A program made the position numbers and the translations under genes. The notes under the pieces are model-generated. The model saw only the letters and a program-made list of their open reading frames with translations. It did no database searches and was not told where the DNA came from. A stretch of 64,000 nt of DNA, from assembly GCA_963741985.1 (NCBI GenBank), contig CAVUKD010000002.1:1-64000 (forward strand), given 5' to 3'. Shown piece by piece: positions 53,370-63,648 of the stretch. The DNA comes from Cryomorpha sp963741985 (GTDB lineage: Bacteria; Bacteroidota; Bacteroidia; Flavobacteriales_D; Cryomorphaceae). How positions within the stretch are numbered: position 1 is the first letter of the stretch; each line of letters starts with the position of its first letter.

Positions 53370-54476
53370 ATGAGGCAGTTAAGGACATTCATCCGCAAAG
53401 AATTCATCCACGTATTTTACGACCGGAGGACTTTGCTTATGCTTTTTGGATTGCCTATTGCACAGATAATTCTTTTTGGCTTTGCCCTGAGTCTTGAATT
53501 GCAAAATGCTAAAATCGCGGTTGTCGACTACGCTCATGACGCTACTTCTCAAGCCATAATTCAGAAAATTTCGGCAAGTGTATATTTTGACCTTGCCCAA
53601 AACGTACAATCTGAATCTGAGCTCGAGTCCGTTTTCCGCAAAGGAAAGATCAAGGCTGCATTGGTTTTTCCTGCAAATTTCGGCAGTGACATAAATGACC
53701 CGGGAGGAAGCAAAATTCAAATAGTAGCCGATGCCACAGATATCAATACGGCAAATACCATTTCGAACTATCTCACATCGATCATCAACGATTATCAGAT
53801 AGAGCAAAATCAGAATTCACAAATTCCGATGCAAATCTCTCCCGATATCCGGATGCTTTACAATCCGCAGTTAAAAGGTGAATACACTTTTATTCCGGGT
53901 ATGATGGCGATGATAATGATGCTTATCGGCGTAATGATGACCGCCATTGCGATTGTTCGCGAACGCGAAATAGGAACGATGGAAATTCTTCTGGTATCGC
54001 CTTTCCGGCCTCTGATGGTAATAATCGCAAAATTCATCCCTTATCTCATTATATCCTTAATAAATGTGACCTCTATCCTACTCCTTAGCAAGCTATTTCT
54101 CGGTTTGGGTGTGAATGGCAGTTTGGTATTGCTGTATGCAGAAAGTCTTCTTTTTATTATGACTTCTCTGGCGCTCGGATTGCTAATTTCCATTATCGCA
54201 GATTCTCAGCAAACAGCTATGTTCGTGTCGATTGTGGGCACAATGCTTCCCACTCTATTACTGAGCGGGTTTGTATTTCCAATAGCCAATATGCCCGTGC
54301 CATTGCAGGTTGTTTCGCACATCGTCCCATCGAGATGGTATTACGAAATTGTAAAATCAATCATGATTAAGGGGCTCGGATTCTCCTTTATCTGGAAGCA
54401 AACATTGATTCTGGCAGGAATGACCATTTTTCTAATACTGGTGAGCATTCGCAAATTTAAAATAAGGTTGGAATGA
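53370..54476 (+). CDS. ABC-2 permease (efflux, first)
   Basis: A 368-residue ABC-2-type permease (YbhS/R family) with one N-terminal membrane segment (LMLFGLPIAQIILFGFALSL), a large extracytoplasmic domain (about 45-170) and five C-terminal segments (for example FIPGMMAMIMMLIGVMMTAI). The coupling helix lies near VREREIGTMEILLVSPFRP. It overlaps the next permease by 4 bp. The substrate is unknown; drugs, dyes or cell-envelope molecules are typical. Confidence 0.92.
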   Translation: MRQLRTFIRKEFIHVFYDRRTLLMLFGLPIAQIILFGFALSLELQNAKIAVVDYAHDATSQAIIQKISASVYFDLAQNVQSESELESVFRKGKIKAALVFPANFGSDINDPGGSKIQIVADATDINTANTISNYLTSIINDYQIEQNQNSQIPMQISPDIRMLYNPQLKGEYTFIPGMMAMIMMLIGVMMTAIAIVREREIGTMEILLVSPFRPLMVIIAKFIPYLIISLINVTSILLLSKLFLGLGVNGSLVLLYAESLLFIMTSLALGLLISIIADSQQTAMFVSIVGTMLPTLLLSGFVFPIANMPVPLQVVSHIVPSRWYYEIVKSIMIKGLGFSFIWKQTLILAGMTIFLILVSIRKFKIRLE

Positions 54477-55591
54477 GAACATTACGCTTTTTATTGGAAA
54501 AAGAATTCCGCCAAATATTTCGCAACAAGGCTATCTTACGAATGATGGTCGCAATGCCTCTGATTCAGCTCATGGTCTTGCCATGGGCGGCAGATTACGA
54601 GATCAAGCATATCCAACTCACGGTAGTGGATCACGATCATTCGGAATTCTCGAGCGAAATGACCCAAAAAATTCTTTCGTCTGGATATTTTGAACTTTCG
54701 GGTGAGGCTTCTTCCTATCCTGATGCGATGAACCTGATTGAGAACGGTGAGTCCGATATTATTCTGGAAATCCCCGCCAACTTTGAAGACAACCTCATTC
54801 GCGATAAAAAGGCAAAAGTTTTCCTCGCGGCAAATGCCATCGACGGCACCAAAGCCCTGGTGGGGAGCGGATACCTCGTCAATATTATTCGCGACTACAA
54901 TCAATCCGTTCGTTTAGAATGGGCTCAACCCGGCATGAACCAAAATATTTCTCAAATATCCGTTTCGACTATCAACTGGTACAACCCGATGATGAATTAC
55001 CAGTTCTTTATGGTTCCCGGGATTTTGGTTTTTCTCATTACACTGGTTGGCAGTGTAATGTGTGCACTGAATATTGTCAAAGAGAAAGAAATCGGAACGA
55101 TCGAACAGATTAATGTTACCCCGGTGCGAAAGCATATTTTCATTATCGGAAAGCTGCTTCCCTTTTGGATAATCAGTGTCCTTATTTTTACTCTCGGCTT
55201 GGTGATTTCCAGATTTATTTACGGGATCGTACCGCTGGGAAATATGGGGGTTATTTACCTCTTTCTATCCGTTTATCTGATAGCTATTCTGGGCTTTGGC
55301 TTATTGCTTTCTACCTACTCAAACACCCAACAGCAAGCCCTATCTCTTTCCTTCTTCTTTATCATGATATTCAATTTGCTCAGCGGTCTGTTCACTCCGA
55401 TCGAAAGCATGCCCGAGTGGGCGCAGGTAATTGCGCATGTTAACCCCGTGACCTATTTTATTCAGGTTATGCGAATGGTGGTCCTGAAGGGAAGCACTCT
55501 TTCCGACATTAAATTTCAGTTTTTGATAATGGTCGGTTTCGCTATAGTTTTTAATGTTTGGGCCATTTTGAATTACCGCAAAGCGGAATGA
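54473..55591 (+). CDS. ABC-2 permease (efflux, second)
   Basis: A 372-residue permease with the same layout as the preceding gene, to which it is homologous: N-terminal segment, extracytoplasmic domain (about 50-180), and the coupling region VKEKEIGTIEQINVTPVRKH followed by five membrane segments. The pair forms a heterodimeric membrane channel powered by the two ATPases, delivering substrate to the HlyD and TolC proteins. It is the last gene of the operon. Confidence 0.92.
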   Translation: MRTLRFLLEKEFRQIFRNKAILRMMVAMPLIQLMVLPWAADYEIKHIQLTVVDHDHSEFSSEMTQKILSSGYFELSGEASSYPDAMNLIENGESDIILEIPANFEDNLIRDKKAKVFLAANAIDGTKALVGSGYLVNIIRDYNQSVRLEWAQPGMNQNISQISVSTINWYNPMMNYQFFMVPGILVFLITLVGSVMCALNIVKEKEIGTIEQINVTPVRKHIFIIGKLLPFWIISVLIFTLGLVISRFIYGIVPLGNMGVIYLFLSVYLIAILGFGLLLSTYSNTQQQALSLSFFFIMIFNLLSGLFTPIESMPEWAQVIAHVNPVTYFIQVMRMVVLKGSTLSDIKFQFLIMVGFAIVFNVWAILNYRKAE

Positions 55592-55883
55592 TAAAAAACA
55601 AACGTATTGTTTCTTGGAATTGCATCTCATTGTCGCATAATTTCCTATTTAATAAGATCCTAACGACCGTTTTCAGTATCTTTTGTGGTTTTGCACTATA
55701 AGACAGCGAGATGATTTTTTAATTCCTCCTTTTGAGTTATCATTTTTTCATTTTGAATAACTCGACCTTTATTTTCATGTTTTAATGGATACCAAACCAT
55801 CCAATTACGCAACTTTCCATGTTGTCCTTTTTTTAATCGAAATATTTTTAGGATATTGATACAAACAATTAAAAAAAGAATAA

Positions 55884-56318
55884 ATGAATATTTTTGAAGC
55901 CATACGAAAAGACCACGATAAACAGCGCGAGCTATGCCGATTGGTAACTTCTACAACGGGCGACTCAAAAGGAAGAAGGGAAATGTGGAATAAACTCAAA
56001 CATGAGCTAAAAACCCATGCAGATGCTGAAGAACGCACTTTCTATTCGCCCTTGATTCAAAATGATATGATGCAAGAACACGCCCGCCATGGAATTGCCG
56101 AACATCACGAGATGGACGAGCTTATGGAAAAAGTGGATGAGACCGACATGGACACTCCTCCGTGGCTGGTATATGTAAAACAATTATGTGAAAAAGTTGA
56201 GCACCATCTGGATGATGAAGAGCACAGTTTTTTTCAACTTGCGGGAAAAGTATTCACCGAAAACCAAAAAATAACTCTCGCCAAGGATTATTTGGAGGAA
56301 ATGAAAAAAAACAGATAA
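55884..56318 (+). CDS. Hemerythrin-domain protein
   Basis: A 144-residue four-helix protein with the HHE-type metal ligands: His11 in IRKDHDKQR, His and Glu in HELKTHADAEERTFY, and the C-terminal HHLDDEEHSFFQ. EHHEMDEL adds a further HHE pair. Such diiron proteins bind or sense O2 or NO, or repair iron-sulfur centres. In a window with nos genes it may protect against NO or oxygen, but no Crp/Fnr-like site was found in its upstream region. Confidence 0.9.
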   Translation: MNIFEAIRKDHDKQRELCRLVTSTTGDSKGRREMWNKLKHELKTHADAEERTFYSPLIQNDMMQEHARHGIAEHHEMDELMEKVDETDMDTPPWLVYVKQLCEKVEHHLDDEEHSFFQLAGKVFTENQKITLAKDYLEEMKKNR

Positions 56319-56522
56319 GTGGCACCAATTTATGTGCTATCCTTGCGTATTACATCTCAGGTCATTTTGATGAATACATTATTTGAAAACCAATTTTTTG
56401 GCAATCTATTTTAATTGCAGAACCCTTTCTGCAAGCTTTATCTAAGTGATTTTATAATCAGAGAAGGTCCGGAGATTTCATTATTTCCCGGGCCTTTCGT
56501 ATCACACTCTTGGGTCAAGAAA

Positions 56523-56552
56523 AAAACCACAAACGAGATCGTTTGCGGTTTT
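56523..56552 (-). terminator. Terminator after the Spy-like gene
   Basis: AAAACCGCAAACG / CGTTTGTGGTTTT on the minus strand with a 4-nt loop, followed by a run of T. It lies 40 bp past the stop of the minus-strand gene. A second, weaker hairpin (AAGGTCCGG / CCGGGCCTT, about 56464-56498) may serve the plus strand. Confidence 0.8.
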
Positions 56553-56591
56553 AAAAATTCAGGTGCGGGACAGATTCCCACCTCCAATATT

Positions 56592-57047
56592 TTATTTTTC
56601 CATATGGTCTTTGTCCATATCATTATCCATATCTTTCCCTGGCATCTCTGGAGAATCCATGTAGTTCATGTAGGTATCTTTCATTGAAATATACTTTTTG
56701 TACTGATCTTCTTTCAAAATACGTTTCATTGCAGAATTATATTGATCCATAGACTTATTCTTCATGGCATGCATATCAGAATCGTCCATGCTTTTCATTT
56801 TATTATCTGCCATTTCCGTATAAAGTTCCTTGTTTTGAGCCAGAACTTGCTTGCTTTGCTCTGTAGTGAGCTCCAAATCTCTCGTCATTTTTTCAGTTAA
56901 TGTTCTCGCCTGTTTGGTGACATCCTGCTGTGGATCAGATTTCACAGACTTCACATCTGATGCTTTTTGTAATGATTTGTTGGTTTGGGCCTGAGCTGAA
57001 AATACGGTCGCAACACTCAATGCCATAACTATTAATAGGGTTTTCAT
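56592..57047 (-). CDS. Secreted helical protein (Spy/DUF4890-like)
   Basis: A 151-residue periplasmic protein. The signal peptide (about 1-20, LLIVMALSVATVFSAQAQ) is followed by a predominantly helical, charged domain (TRDLELTTEQSKQVLAQNKELYTE, KRILKEDQYKKYISMKDTY). That domain has the L-x-L-T-x-E-Q pattern typical of Spy/CpxP- or DUF4890-like proteins. A tail rich in Asp and Met (about 125-151) ends the chain. It may be a chaperone-like or metal-binding envelope stress protein. A terminator follows. Confidence 0.75.
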   Translation of the reverse strand: MKTLLIVMALSVATVFSAQAQTNKSLQKASDVKSVKSDPQQDVTKQARTLTEKMTRDLELTTEQSKQVLAQNKELYTEMADNKMKSMDDSDMHAMKNKSMDQYNSAMKRILKEDQYKKYISMKDTYMNYMDSPEMPGKDMDNDMDKDHMEK

Positions 57048-57439
57048 AAGAATTGATTTTTGTTTTAATTAATTGGGTTATTAATACATCAAGGTAGATA
57101 CAATTTCCCGACCAACTTATGAATTTATATTAATAGTAATCTTCAGATTATTGCAATACGTTTACCTCACAATACCTTATCAAAATATTTTAAATTTATA
57201 TATTTGACTGACTGGTTGTTACAGGTATTTCATTGCTTTAGCATAAAACAAAAAACCCAAAAGAGTTTTGTAATTAAATAATCCACCTTTCGGTAAAAAA
57301 TTTAGGATCACAGTAGTTTTGGGGTAAGAATTTCCCAAATTCAACAGTTTGTAGGAGAGGGCATTTAGTGTTCGTTCTCTATAAATTTCATTTTTCATTC
57401 ATCACCATGAATTGGAATACAATTTTGTAGAGTTTTTAA
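57048..57439. other. Intergenic region, no gene seen
   Basis: About 390 bp of AT-rich sequence between the Spy-like gene and a T9SS remnant. I see no intact frame, RNA or strong dyad. Confidence 0.5.
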
Positions 57440-57544
57440 GTGGTTATCAAGGAAGAAGCCATTTCCGGGTTGCAAAGCGGGGTTTATTTCGTTCGGCTTA
57501 CCCTTTCGGGAAATGTGCAAACGCAAAAATTCGTGGTTGAGTAG
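57440..57544 (+). pseudogene. Relic of a T9SS C-terminal sorting domain
   Basis: The plus strand encodes a short frame (TAA at 57437, TAG at 57542) reading EEAISGLQSGVYFVRLTLSG and then QTQKFVVE. This is the exact end pattern of a type A T9SS sorting domain. No start codon or upstream domain remains; the preceding bases are AT-rich. It is the leftover 3' end of a deleted secreted-protein gene. Confidence 0.75.
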
Positions 57545-57563
57545 GAAATTTGATAAACGACTT

Positions 57564-59266
57564 TTATTCAATCACAATTTTCCGGGTAGCTCCCTTTTCT
57601 TTTGACCTCAGCTCCATAAAATACCCCCCCGATTCGAGGCTATTTAAGTCGATAGACTGACTTCTTGTTCCGTTGCCGGAAAGGGTCTTCACCACTTTCC
57701 CGGAAAGGGAAAAAACGCGAATAGATTGAATTTCTGAATTTGACTCAATAGTGCATTTTCCGATGGTTGGATTTGGAAAAAGATTGAAATTATCGCGGTC
57801 AATTTCCGAAACAGCATTCGTAAAATCACTTTCTGCCGCTCCGATATCTACAAATAGCACCTCACGCAAATTTCCATAAAAATCAAATTCTTCGGGCAGT
57901 GAACGTAAAAAATGGATTGCCCTGATTGATACAAGGTGATCCTTCGAGCAAATGAAAATCGGGATTTGCGGCGTCTGTGTCCGTCAAGCAATGGATCCTG
58001 AAAAGGCATATTTTCAACCGTGACCGCGCTTCCATCAGCCGGGGAAATTGCAATAACACGATCAGTTTCTCCAGCTGTGCTGTAGAGTTGGTTATTGGTG
58101 ACCATCAGATTTTCAGCCAAATAACCAAATGCACTTATCCCATAAAAATCTGCGCTTGTGAGGTAAACGATATTATCCCTGATATAGCTATCCTTGCATT
58201 TTTGAATAGAAATACTTCCGGAATTGTCGAAGAAAATGCCATTATTAAAAAACGTATTGTTGCGCATTGTACAGTTTTCGATATTGCCGGCATTTGCGCC
58301 AAAACTGCTACCAAAACGGTCGTTGTTGTACACGATATTATCGGCGACGGTAATATCAGAGGCGAGCGCGCCGGCATTTTCACACCCGATAGAAATTCCC
58401 GTTCCACAATCATGGACTTCATTTCGATCGATGATCACATGGGCCCCGCCATCCACATAAATCCCTGCAGGGTCATTGCCTGCAGTGGGGCGCCTGCAAT
58501 TTCGGATTTCATTTCGGCGTATTCGGCCATTCCGCGCCTGATTCAATTCGGGATCAAGCTCCACGGGAAAAGCCCAAGAATAATGACCGGCAATGACGAT
58601 ACCGATATTGGTCACATCTTCAATGGTGTTGTCTTCAATCAGAAAGTCAACCGTATTTCCCGTAAGGGTAACCACTTCACTATTGCCCACAATGATATCG
58701 TGAAAATGATTTCGCCCGATATATACATTGTGAATTCCCGCTTCGTTACTTCCGTTAACCAATATGGCATGTGCCTGCCTTGTCGGCGAAAAACTTTCTG
58801 GGTCGATACTCGGATCACTTCCCCATCCGATATTGAAAAATTCGCAATCGGTAATTGCCAGACCGTCTCCGCTTCCATACGCGTAAATGGAAATTGCATC
58901 CTGAATAAAATGCTCACGCAGAATGAGATTAGCAATGTGAATATTATCCGAATTCGTAATTTCTATTTGGTACAAACCTTCCACACCGCTCCCCGAGAGC
59001 GTAGATTTATTGAGCGGGTCGAAACTTGCAATATAAATTCCCGACTTTTGAGAAATCAGAAAATGCTGCCAGTAGCTACCTTCGGTGAGATAGATGGTAT
59101 CGCTTCCGCTGATGCAATTATCGACGGCTTCCTGAATCAGGAAGAAGGGATCCTCAACTGACCCAGCGGCCCCATTGTTACCCGTTGGGCTTACATAATA
59201 TGTTTCAGCGAAAGCGCCGGAACTGAGAAATATCAATAAAGCGAGGACTCGGTTGGCTTTGGTCAT
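57564..59266 (-). pseudogene. Secreted right-handed beta-helix protein with T9SS tail, two frameshifts
   Basis: A signal peptide (about 1-20, ALLIFLSSGAFAE) is followed by beta-helix repeats of about 25-30 residues (GSDTIYLTEGSYWQHFLISQ, NTFFNNGIFFDNSGSISIQK). The reading continues in another frame as DAANPDFHLLEGSPCINQGN, then in a third frame as SLPEEFDFYGNLREVLFVDI and a type A sorting domain (LFPNPTIGKCTIES...LESGGYFMEL). Two single-base insertions explain this: one near 57985-57991, one in the run of six A at 57907-57912 (plus strand). Removing both gives a 566-residue protein. It is either a decaying gene or carries two sequencing errors. Confidence 0.78.
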
Positions 59267-59289
59267 TATTTTTGGATAACAAAATAGGC

Positions 59290-61103
59290 TTATAAATCGA
59301 AAGGGCCAATAAACTCGTCCGCACCGGTACCATTGACATTACCTGAAATGCAATATTTGGTTCCCGTATAGTTGAAGAGTAAATAATAGCGGTAATTGCC
59401 AATAAAAAAGCCAATACCTGCCCCAATCTTAGCAACCTCAAATGGCATATCCCCCGATCCCCATTCGCCAGAATTATGCACAGCGGCAAATGAATTCGGA
59501 TTGTTGGTGTATCTTGAATATTGGTCACCGTCCTTATTAATCATGTATCTCGAGGATGGACCATCCGGATCTTTGCTTCTAAAAACAATGGCACCTATAC
59601 CGTTAAGTCCAAAGGGATTGTCGCCAGTGGCCAGATTTGATATAGGTTGCACCTGCGTACTCCACGACCCATCTGATCGCAGGTATGAATATTGCGAACC
59701 TGTCATATCCATAACCATTGTCCAGGAGTCGGCGCTCTGATTCCCATCGATACGACATGCAGCACCAATACCGGAAAAAGGCATATCTCCGGTACCGAGT
59801 TCTGAAATCGGATATGGCCCATCGAGGGTGCCAATATTGCTAATCATGAACTGATTTCCCGCCTGGTTGATGAGATAAAAAGTCGTTCCCTCACCAGAAA
59901 AAGCAGCCCCAACAGGCCCCATAGCCGATAATACATGACCCGCCCAATGTGCGGTGTATGCGGGGGCTCCGGAATCTGTAGCGGGAGAACATTCGGTAAC
60001 ATCGTATTGGGTAGCGAGCTGCACACTCACTATTTGCTTGGTTTGTACGCTTCGTACTACGTAGCTTATAGGCACTCCGGTTGAAATCGTTGTACTCTCG
60101 GCAAGGAGGTCCACGAGATTGCCTAGGTTGGTTTCGCCTACGGTTAGCAGAGTGGATGTTGCATCTCCACCAAAAGCCATCACCTTGATTTTCAATTGAT
60201 CGAGGCTACTCAGCGAAGACCCATCAATATTGGCTTCAGCACTTGCTACTACTCCACTAAAGGAAGCATTTATGGAAGCTTCCATCTCTGTGTAGGAGGA
60301 TGAAGACTCGATCAGCATATAATAAATACGGCCGTACGTAACGTCTGAGATAAATGCCGCCGGATTTCCCGGACCCACATATTGGGCTAAATCAGAAGGG
60401 GTAACATTTGGAGCGTAGATTCCGGCATCGCTGGTAGGTATATCGAAACTCATGGTGTAGAAGCTTTGTTTGAGTTTTACCAAAATACGATTGAGACTGC
60501 TTCCACTGCTGAATGAAAAATCGGAACTCACATCCGTAAAAGCACTGTTGTAATCTATGCCAAGCGACAGTGCCAGTGCTTGTTCGCTCTGCACCTGGCT
60601 GTAATTGAACGTAAAATTCGCCGGAAGATCGGGCGGTGAATTTGCGATAATTTGATTCATCGCATTTTGAATCGTACTCTTCTTCACTTCGTCTACATCA
60701 AAATAGGATTCGGTATTTCCATTTATCAGGTCGTACGAAATCGTTCCCCCTGCGCGATCTACTGCTATTACGTTCGGAGTAGCTTGCTTTAGCGAATTGC
60801 CCTGAAGCAGGCTGCCGGGATAAATAACGGAAGCATTGGGGTTGAAAAGTGGAAAACCATTGTTGCCTCCACCTGCCGAGAGCGCATCGTAGGTAGTGGT
60901 TGTACAATTCCACTGTTCGCCATTGATGATTTCACTGCTCTGGGTGGTATCAGTAGGTTCCTCGGATTGTGTTACTTCGCGGAAAATCTCCTCCGCTATG
61001 CGATCACTTTCGCAAAAGTGTCAAGAGTTGGAGATTCATTTTTGTCCTTTTTGCAGGATGAAAAAATTAGAAAAATAAGGCTGAGGATAGCAAGGTTTTT
61101 CAT
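59290..61103 (-). pseudogene. Thiol-activated-cytolysin-like lipoprotein, copy 1 (N-terminal frameshifts)
   Basis: The start ATG at 61103 opens a lipoprotein signal (MKNLAILSLIFLIFSSCKKD). After about 35 residues the frame hits TAG at 60996-60998. Compared with copy 2, one base is inserted there and another near 60978-60982. Without them a 603-residue protein results. The part from GTG 60687 on is intact. Domains: cytolysin domains 1-3 (ASVIYPGSLLQGNSL, NYSQVQSEQALALSLGIDYN, VTYGRIYYMLIESSSSYTE, AFGGDATSTLL) up to YDVTEC. Then comes a four-repeat, hemopexin-like domain (GAAFSGEGTTFYLINQAGNQ, GIGAACRIDG, GIGAIVFRSK, GAGIGFFIGNYRYYLLFNYT) instead of the usual domain 4. Confidence 0.8.
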
Positions 61104-61150
61104 AACGGATTTATCAAAATGTTTGATTTCAGGAATTGAAATTGTATGAA

Positions 61151-61158
61151 CAAAGATA
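61151..61158 (-). promoter_or_regulatory. -7 element of cytolysin copy 1
   Basis: Minus-strand TATCTTTG (61158 down to 61151) about 48 bp before the start codon. The upstream 100 bp are nearly identical to those before copy 2 (63276-63283), so the promoter was duplicated with the gene. Confidence 0.6.
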
Positions 61159-61417
61159 TTCTCTACTGGAATTGAAAAAATGGAAATTGGACGCTGTCCC
61201 CCATTTGTCCACCCCATAAACATCACTAAAAATTAGGCCATACATTCTTTTTAAATCAAACATCAACAATCTATCTATTTGTTTTACTGATATATACAGC
61301 AACAAATTTGGAGAAGATCGATTTCTATGTGATGCAAATCTACCATGACGCTATCCGTAAGAATATGGGGTTATATAACGGATCAAAATTTGAAATTAGG
61401 CGGATACACCGATTGGA

Positions 61418-63227
61418 TTATAAATCAAACGGTCCAATAATTACGTGTTCCCCAAATGCATCTTCGCCGGAAATGGCGTATTTGGTTCCGGTGTTGTTAA
61501 AGAGCAAAACGTATTGATAATTTCCAATGTTGAATCCAATAGCGGCACTGCATTTAGGTAAGGCAAATGGAATGCCTCCACCCCCAAAATTATCAACTGT
61601 GAAAGTAGTTCCAAACGAATTTGAGAAGTTGCTATACAGCGCAAATTGGTCTCCATCTTTATTAAACACCCATCTGCTCGAGGAGCCATCAGCATCTAGA
61701 TGGTTGAATGCAAGTGCGCCAATACCATTAAGTCCAAACGGATTATTACCAACCGCTATATTTGAAATTGGTTGGACCTGGGTGCTCCATGCTCCATCGC
61801 CTTGCAAGTATGTATATAAAGACCCCGTCAAATCAACCATCATTACCCAGCCGTCATCCGATTGATTCCCATCAATACGACATGCAGCACCAATACCGGA
61901 AAAAGGCATATCTCCGGTACCGAGTTCTGAAATGGGATATGGCCCATCGAGGGTGCCAATATTGCTAATCATGAACTGATTTCCGGCCTGGTTGATGAGA
62001 TAAAAAGTCGTTCCCTCACCAGAAAAAGCAGCCCCAACAGGCCCCATTGCCGATAATACATGACCCGCCCAATGTGCGGTGTAAGCGGGGGCTCCGGAAT
62101 CTGATAGCGGGAGAACATTCGGTAACATCATATTGTGTAGCGAGCTGAACACTCACTATTTGCTTGGATTGAACGCTTCTCACTACGTAGCTTATAGGCA
62201 CTCCGGTTGAAATGGTTGTACTCTCGGCAAGGAGATCTACGAGATTGCCTAGGTTGGTTTCGCCTACGGTTAGCAGAGTGGATGTTGCATCTCCACCAAA
62301 AGCCATCACTTTGATTTTCAATTGATCGAGACTACTCAGCGAAGACCCATCAATATTGGCTTCGGCACTTGCCACCACACCGCTAAAAGAAGCATTTATG
62401 GAAGCTTCCATCTCTGTGTAAGAGGAAGAAGATTCGATCAGCATATAATAAATCCGACCATACGTAACGTCTGAGATAAATGCCGCCGGGTTTCCGGGGC
62501 CCACATATTGGGCTAAATCAGAAGGGGTAACATTTGGCGCGTAGATTCCCGCATCGCTGGTAGGTATATCGAAACTCATGGTGTAAAAACTTTGTTTGAG
62601 TTTTACCAAAATACGATTGAGACTGCTTCCACTGCTGAATGAAAAATCGGAACTCACATCCGTGAAAGCGCTGTTGTAATCAATACCAAGTGATAGCGCG
62701 AGAGCTTGCTCGCTCTGCACCTGGCTGTAATTGAACGTAAAATTCGCCGGAAGATCGGGCGGTGAATTTGCGATAATTTGATTCATCGCATTTTGAATCG
62801 TACTCTTCTTCACTTCGTCTACATCAAAATAGGATTCGGTATTTCCATTTATCAGGTCGTACGAAATCGTTCCCCCTGCGCGATCTACTGCTATTACGTT
62901 CGGAGTAGCTTGCTTTAGCGAATTGCCCTGAAGCAGGCTGCCGGGATAAATAACGGAAGCATTGGGGTTGAAAAGAGGAAAACCATTGTTGCCTCCTCCT
63001 GCCGACAGTGCATCGTAGGTAGTGGTTGTACAATTCCACTGTTCGCCATTGATGATTTCAGAACTCACGGTGGTATCAGTAGGTTCCTCGGATTGCGTTA
63101 CTTCGGGAAAATCTCCTCCACTTGCGATCACTTTAGCAAAAGTGTCCAAAGTTGGAGATTCATTTTTGTCTTTCTTACAAGACGAAAAAATTAGAAAAAT
63201 AAGGCTGAGGATAGCAAGGTTTTTCAT
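61418..63227 (-). pseudogene. Thiol-activated-cytolysin-like lipoprotein, copy 2 (frameshift before the C-terminal domain)
   Basis: It starts at ATG 63227 with the same lipoprotein signal as copy 1 and is intact through the cytolysin domains to QLATQYDVTECSPA. At about 62101-62105 one base is inserted relative to copy 1 (plus strand CTGATAGCGG against CTGTAGCGG), and the frame ends early at 62016. The hemopexin-like domain continues in the next frame to 61418 (GVPF-less start, then GAAFSGEGTTFYLINQAG and FALPKCSAAIGFNIGNYQYV). Without the insertion the product is 602 residues. The last two repeats have diverged clearly from copy 1; the cytolysin part is almost identical. As sequenced, it would make a cytolysin without its C-terminal domain. 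Confidence 0.8.
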
Positions 63228-63275
63228 AACGGATTTATCAAAATGTTTGATTTCAGGAATTGAAATTGTATGAAA

Positions 63276-63283
63276 CAAAGATA
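63276..63283 (-). promoter_or_regulatory. -7 element of cytolysin copy 2
   Basis: Minus-strand TATCTTTG (63283 down to 63276), 48 bp before the start codon, inside a 5' flank shared with copy 1. Confidence 0.6.
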
Positions 63284-63648
63284 TTCCCTACTGGAATTGA
63301 AAAAATGGAAATTGGACGCTGTCCCCCATTTGTCCACCCCAACAAAGAACAGCGAAAAATACGTTCCCGAAATATTTGAAGTAGCCCGGATGGCCCTATT
63401 CGTTTGTTTTTCTGAACTATATAAAAATCACAATACCAAAACCCGATTTGATACTGCCGGTAAGGGTTTGAAATTGATCTTCCCGTGCGGGTATCCCAAC
63501 AAAGTCAATTTTTGGGCTGAATTAAGTATATTGTTGCCAAATATTTTCACTCGGTATTGAATGAAAGTTGGTTTGAACCCATACATAGCATTTGATTTCT
63601 GACTTGTATTTACCCTCTTGAAAATATGAATGAACCAAACCATTGCTT
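63284..63648. other. Intergenic region, no gene seen
   Basis: It begins with the duplicated cytolysin 5' flank (to about 63340). The rest shows no gene-like frame, RNA or dyad that I can support. Confidence 0.5.

Noticed and set aside
55733..55763. Inverted repeat GAGTTAT / ATAACTC upstream of the hemerythrin gene as an operator
   Set aside because: The arms are only 7 bp in AT-rich sequence and there is no nearby TAnnTTTG element in the right place; too weak to call.
57977..59161. A 394-codon plus-strand frame antisense to the beta-helix gene
   Set aside because: It mirrors the minus-strand beta-helix coding sequence, which has a signal peptide and recognisable repeats; the antisense translation has no domain.
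63270..63560. A 96-codon plus-strand frame upstream of cytolysin copy 2
   Set aside because: Its first third is antisense to the duplicated promoter region, and the rest has no protein-like pattern.
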